Shown here in pieces: positions 5,581 to 8,991 of a DNA stretch of 8,991 bases (the first letter of the stretch is position 1; every line of letters begins with the position of its first letter). The notes beneath the pieces were generated by a model, which saw only the letters and a list, made by a program, of their open reading frames with translations, had not been told where the DNA came from and made no database searches. The stretch comes from JAMHZE01 sp964424715 (GTDB lineage Bacteria; Pseudomonadota; Alphaproteobacteria; Rickettsiales; UBA8987), in the NCBI GenBank assembly GCA_964424715.1, contig CAYRJW010000063.1, positions 1 to 8,991 of the forward strand, read 5' to 3'. A program made the translations under genes and the position numbers.

Positions 5581-7386
5581 TCAAGCAGCATCTACATCAG
5601 GGATATCCATATGCTTCACGCCCGCGGTGATCTTGGCCAGCAGGGAGAAATGCTCCGGCAATACGCGGTTCAGGAAGAAACGCGCCGTAGCCAGTTTGCT
5701 TTCATAATAGAGTTTTTCGGTTGTGCCGGATTCCAGTGCTTTCAGTGCTATCTTGGCGGAACGCGCCCAGATATAGCCTATCACCACTAATGAGAACATG
5801 GTCTGGTAATCCACGCTTGCGCCGCCGGCCTCTTCCTTGTTGGCCATTGATTTCTGCGCTATCCATAAGCTGGCCTGACGCAGGGATTTAAGGCCTGCAT
5901 AGAATGGCTTGGTGAATTCCGCCATTTTTTCATCATCGCGGTTATCATCAACAAATTGTTGCGCGGGGTGGAAGAAGGCGCGCAGCAGGCGGCCGGTTCC
6001 GGTCGGTAATTTGCGGCCGACAAGGTCCAGCGCCTGAACGCCGTTGGTGCCTTCATATATCTCGGTGATGCGGCAATCACGCAGGAACTGTTCCATGCCG
6101 TAATCGCGGATATAGCCATAACCGCCAAGCACCTGCATGCCGGTATGCGCGGTTTGCGTGCCCTGCCCGGTTAAATATGATTTAACGACAGGCGTAATCA
6201 GCTGCACGAAATCATCTGCATCTTTGCGCTCCTGCTCATTCTGCGATTTATGTGCCTTATCCACATTCAGATATGTCCACAGCGCAAGTATCCGGCCGCC
6301 TTCAGCAAATGCGCGCATCTGCAGCAGCATCTTACGGACATCCGGGTGAACGGTAATAGGATCAGCTTTTTTATCAGGATGCTTTGCACCGTTAAGGCCA
6401 CGGCCCTGCAGGCGTTCTCTCGCATAAGCAAGTGCATTCTGATATGATACTTCACCAATACCAAGCCCCTGCATGCCAACCAGCAATCTGGCTTCGTTCA
6501 TCATCGCGAACATGCCGCGCATACCCTTGTTAGGCTCGCCTATCATATAGGCTTTCGCATCGTCATAATTCATCACGCAGGTAGGCGTTGCGTGCAGGCC
6601 CATCTTATGTTCCAGCGCACCGCAGTTTATCTTGTTGCGCTCACCATTGGTGCCATCAGCGTTTACATTATATTTACCCGCGATGAAAAGCGAGATGCCT
6701 TTAATGCCTGCCGGTGCATCCGGCGTGCGCGCAAGGATAAGGTGGATGATGTTCTCAGCCGCCTCATGCTCTCCGCATGAAATGAATATCTTCGAGCCGG
6801 TGATGTTATAGGAACCATCAGCATTTGGCTCTGCCCTTGTGGTAAGCAGGCCGAGATCAGTGCCGGCACCCGGTTCGGTCAGGCACATTACGCCGGTCCA
6901 TTCACCGGTGGTAAGTTTTGGCAGGTAAGCCTTCTTCTGCTCATCTGTGCCGAACATATGAATTGCGGTGTAAGCGCCGTGGGTAAGGCCTGGGAATAGC
7001 CCGAACGCAAGGTTCGCCGAGCAGATCATCTCCACCACCGCGGCATTAAGGACATTAGGCAGGCCCTGCCCACCGTAAGCCGTATCGCAGGCAAAACTTC
7101 CCCAGCCATTTGCAACATATTGCTGATATGCTTCAAGGAAGCCATCGGCCAGAATGACCTTGTTATAGCCATCATCGCCTTTCACAAGCTTCAACCCCTG
7201 AGCATCGCCGGAAACATTTATCGGCTGCAGCACTTCCTCACAGAACTGCGCGCCACCTTCCAATATGGCATCAATGGTGGAAAGGTCCTCAAACCCCTGC
7301 ATGCCGGAACCCTGCAGCTTCTCGATCTCCAGCCACTCCTTGAGTGCGAATTGTATATCCCTTATCGGCGCTTTGTATGATGGCAT
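5581..7386 (-). CDS. Acyl-CoA dehydrogenase, long form with C-terminal extension
   Basis: A 601-residue FAD flavoprotein for the first step of fatty acyl-CoA oxidation, making the trans-2-enoyl-CoA. Visible core features are an N-terminal helical part, MCLTEPGAGTDLG (167-179, flavin/substrate loop), GSKIFISCGEH (197-207), and GGYGYIRDYGMEQFLRD followed by IYEGTNGVQALDLVGR. E445 in YEGT is the expected catalytic base. Residues about 465-600 form the extra C-terminal helical domain typical of the roughly 600-residue family that includes DmdC. Substrate is unknown: databases often call such proteins 3-methylmercaptopropionyl-CoA dehydrogenase, but the sequence does not prove that. The ATG has a good Shine-Dalgarno. 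The gene ends with tandem stops TGA-TAG (5583-5578). It follows the hydratase/dehydrogenase gene by 29 bp in one operon. Confidence 0.95.
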   Translation of the reverse strand: MPSYKAPIRDIQFALKEWLEIEKLQGSGMQGFEDLSTIDAILEGGAQFCEEVLQPINVSGDAQGLKLVKGDDGYNKVILADGFLEAYQQYVANGWGSFACDTAYGGQGLPNVLNAAVVEMICSANLAFGLFPGLTHGAYTAIHMFGTDEQKKAYLPKLTTGEWTGVMCLTEPGAGTDLGLLTTRAEPNADGSYNITGSKIFISCGEHEAAENIIHLILARTPDAPAGIKGISLFIAGKYNVNADGTNGERNKINCGALEHKMGLHATPTCVMNYDDAKAYMIGEPNKGMRGMFAMMNEARLLVGMQGLGIGEVSYQNALAYARERLQGRGLNGAKHPDKKADPITVHPDVRKMLLQMRAFAEGGRILALWTYLNVDKAHKSQNEQERKDADDFVQLITPVVKSYLTGQGTQTAHTGMQVLGGYGYIRDYGMEQFLRDCRITEIYEGTNGVQALDLVGRKLPTGTGRLLRAFFHPAQQFVDDNRDDEKMAEFTKPFYAGLKSLRQASLWIAQKSMANKEEAGGASVDYQTMFSLVVIGYIWARSAKIALKALESGTTEKLYYESKLATARFFLNRVLPEHFSLLAKITAGVKHMDIPDVDAA

Positions 7387-7392
7387 GTGTTA

Positions 7393-7398
7393 CTCCTG
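7393..7398 (-). promoter_or_regulatory. Ribosome binding site of the acyl-CoA dehydrogenase gene
   Basis: The minus strand reads CAGGAG, then TAACAC, then ATG (7384-7386). It is the strongest Shine-Dalgarno in the window and fixes the start. It lies in the 29-bp gap after the upstream gene's TAG (7416-7418), which leaves no room for a full separate promoter. Confidence 0.8.
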
Positions 7399-7415
7399 AT
7401 TAAACTTTTATTATC

Positions 7416-8991
7416 CTAATTCCTAAGCGGTTTGCCGGTATCAAGCATATGCTCGATGCGGTCAAGCGTGCCCTTGTTCTTCACCAGTTCAACGAAAGCT
7501 TCGCGTTCCAGATCCAGCATCTGCTGTTCGGTGATCTCTTTCAGTATATCGGTGTTACCGCCGGAAAGAACCCAGGCGCAGGCACGGGTCACTACCAGAT
7601 CATATTCAGTGATCTGATTGGTCTTACGCATGTCTTTCATCCGCATTTCCATTGCGGTGCGGGCGGTCTGGCCCGGCAGGTTGATATTGGATGTAACCGG
7701 CGGCTGATAGTTTGGAACAAGTTCCAACGCTTTTTTCTTGGCATCGGCCAGCAGGCGTTTGCGGTTCATTGTTATGCTGGATCTTTCATTTAATATCAGC
7801 ATGGATTTAGCTTCCTCGGCAGAGCGGGAAACTTTGGCGGTGGAGATGTTCATCATCGCCTCACCGAATGGCGGCATTACGTTGAACCATGTTTTTGCCG
7901 CAGGTATCCAACTGAACCAGCCGCCGAATTTTGCAGCCCATGAATCATCCTCACGGCGTTTTTTGATCTGGCGGTAAATGAATTCCTTACAGCCGCCCCA
8001 GCCCGGTATTAAACCGACGCCAACTTCCACAAGGCCGGAATATAATTCTACATGGGCCTGCACCGCATCGCAATGCACCAGCAGCTCACACCCGCCGCCA
8101 AGCGCCATGCCAGCAGGCGCGCCGACCACCGGGAATGGTGCGTATTTCAATTTCATATAGGCATCCTGTCCCTGTTTTATTATGCCATCTATCTCTTTCC
8201 ATGCAGCAACATTGGCCGCGAACAGAAGCACACCGATATTCGCACCGACGGTGAAATTATCAGAATCATTACCGACTATCATCGCTTTGTAATTCTTCTT
8301 CACTTCATCAACAGATTTATCGAGAAGCTCTAAAATCAAAGGGTCTAGCGAGTTCATTTTTGAATTGAATTCAAAGCACACCACACCATCACCAACATCC
8401 CACAGGGATGCGGAAGGATTCTTTAATATTGGCTTGGATTTCAGTTTTATTTCCGCCAGATCCCACGCTTCCGGGTTGAACGGGATGGCTTTGTAATTAC
8501 CGCTGAGAGTGAAATATTTACGCTCGCCATTCTCTATTTTATATAGAGGGTTGCCGTTAGCTTTTTCCAGAATGGCCGGAACTTTTATATTTTCGTTCTT
8601 TAATCTCTCAACGAATATCGCAACGCCGGATTTTTCCTTGGTGGCGAACTTATCGATAAGCTCGAACGGACCGTATTTCCAGTTATAGCCAAGCTTCATC
8701 GCTTCATCGATATCGGTTATCTCATCGGCGATAGTGCCGGCAAGATTTGCGGTGTAAACCAGCGTATCGCGCAGAACCGGCCATGCGTATTTAGTGCCTT
8801 CATCATTGATATCGAACATCGCAGAAAGGCCGCCTTTAGCGGCATCAGTTGATGCAAGGCGTGGTTTTTTGGATTCTACATAATTGCCGGTCTGCAGATC
8901 GATAGATTGTTTTATCTTCCTGCCGCCCTCACCTTTTTCAAGCTTGTAGAAACCGCCTTTGCCTTTACGGCCGGTATAACCATCTGCCATC
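7416..8991 (-). CDS. Fused 3-hydroxyacyl-CoA dehydrogenase / enoyl-CoA hydratase, missing its N-terminal part
   Basis: The frame is open from the right edge to a TAG at 7416-7418, giving at least 524 residues. The Met at 8988-8990 is internal: the sequence begins in the dehydrogenase section (TGRKGKGGFYK), so the NAD-binding Rossmann domain, about 250 residues, lies outside. Residues 66-115 carry the dehydrogenase C-terminal domain (ITDIDEAMKLGYNWKYGPFELID). Residues about 195-345 are a crotonase domain with the GMALGGGCELLVHCDAV oxyanion segment. E302 and E322 (LVEVGVGLIPGWGG) match the two catalytic glutamates of enoyl-CoA hydratases. A helical C-terminal part follows. The order dehydrogenase then hydratase resembles FadN-type proteins, opposite to E. 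coli FadB. It would hydrate enoyl-CoA and oxidise the 3-hydroxyacyl-CoA, acting directly after the dehydrogenase encoded next. Confidence 0.94.
   Translation of the reverse strand, partial: MADGYTGRKGKGGFYKLEKGEGGRKIKQSIDLQTGNYVESKKPRLASTDAAKGGLSAMFDINDEGTKYAWPVLRDTLVYTANLAGTIADEITDIDEAMKLGYNWKYGPFELIDKFATKEKSGVAIFVERLKNENIKVPAILEKANGNPLYKIENGERKYFTLSGNYKAIPFNPEAWDLAEIKLKSKPILKNPSASLWDVGDGVVCFEFNSKMNSLDPLILELLDKSVDEVKKNYKAMIVGNDSDNFTVGANIGVLLFAANVAAWKEIDGIIKQGQDAYMKLKYAPFPVVGAPAGMALGGGCELLVHCDAVQAHVELYSGLVEVGVGLIPGWGGCKEFIYRQIKKRREDDSWAAKFGGWFSWIPAAKTWFNVMPPFGEAMMNISTAKVSRSAEEAKSMLILNERSSITMNRKRLLADAKKKALELVPNYQPPVTSNINLPGQTARTAMEMRMKDMRKTNQITEYDLVVTRACAWVLSGGNTDILKEITEQQMLDLEREAFVELVKNKGTLDRIEHMLDTGKPLRN

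Noticed and set aside
7120..8333. Plus-strand open frames opposite the beta-oxidation genes
   Set aside because: They are shadows of two well-supported minus-strand genes, and their residues read like random translation rich in His, Arg and Cys.

Overview
The window looks like an ordinary chromosomal segment of an alphaproteobacterium. The transaldolase fragment ends in a C-terminus typical of alphaproteobacterial family members. The PBP2 has an N-terminal SRRSFLL anchor of the kind common in that class. The fatty-acid oxidation genes are of the long FadN-like and DmdC-like types frequent there. The order within the class cannot be settled from this sequence. Base composition is moderate, except for one clearly AT-richer gene.

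Layout from left to right. At 1-387 (+) is the 3' end of a transaldolase / fructose-6-phosphate aldolase gene, cut by the window edge. It converges on a minus-strand block across about 70 bp (388-457) holding two similar hairpins. From 2,296 down to 458 (-) is mrdA (PBP2), preceded in the direction of transcription by mreD (2,804-2,298) and mreC (3,622-2,801). These three cell-elongation genes are tightly packed (a 4-nt overlap and a 1-nt gap) and form one operon, with a candidate promoter just upstream of mreC. Neither mreB nor rodA/mrdB flanks them.

Upstream of mreC at 3,741-5,480 (-) is an AT-richer gene for a protein of about 579 residues. It joins N-terminal ankyrin-like repeats to a C-terminal domain resembling PcfJ-like proteins. 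This is the accessory element of the window and its least understood part. It has its own candidate extended -10 promoter.

Further upstream are two minus-strand beta-oxidation genes 29 bp apart. One is a fused 3-hydroxyacyl-CoA dehydrogenase / enoyl-CoA hydratase, missing its N-terminal part at the window edge (7,416-8,991). The other is a 601-residue acyl-CoA dehydrogenase with a C-terminal extension (5,581-7,386). Together they would cover three of the four steps of a fatty acyl-CoA oxidation cycle; a thiolase may lie beyond the right edge.

In functional terms the window holds central carbon metabolism, peptidoglycan elongation and fatty-acid oxidation, with the ankyrin/PcfJ-like gene placed between the last two. 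No RNA genes, CRISPR arrays, insertion sequences or phage genes are visible. No stretch longer than about 120 bp lacks a gene.
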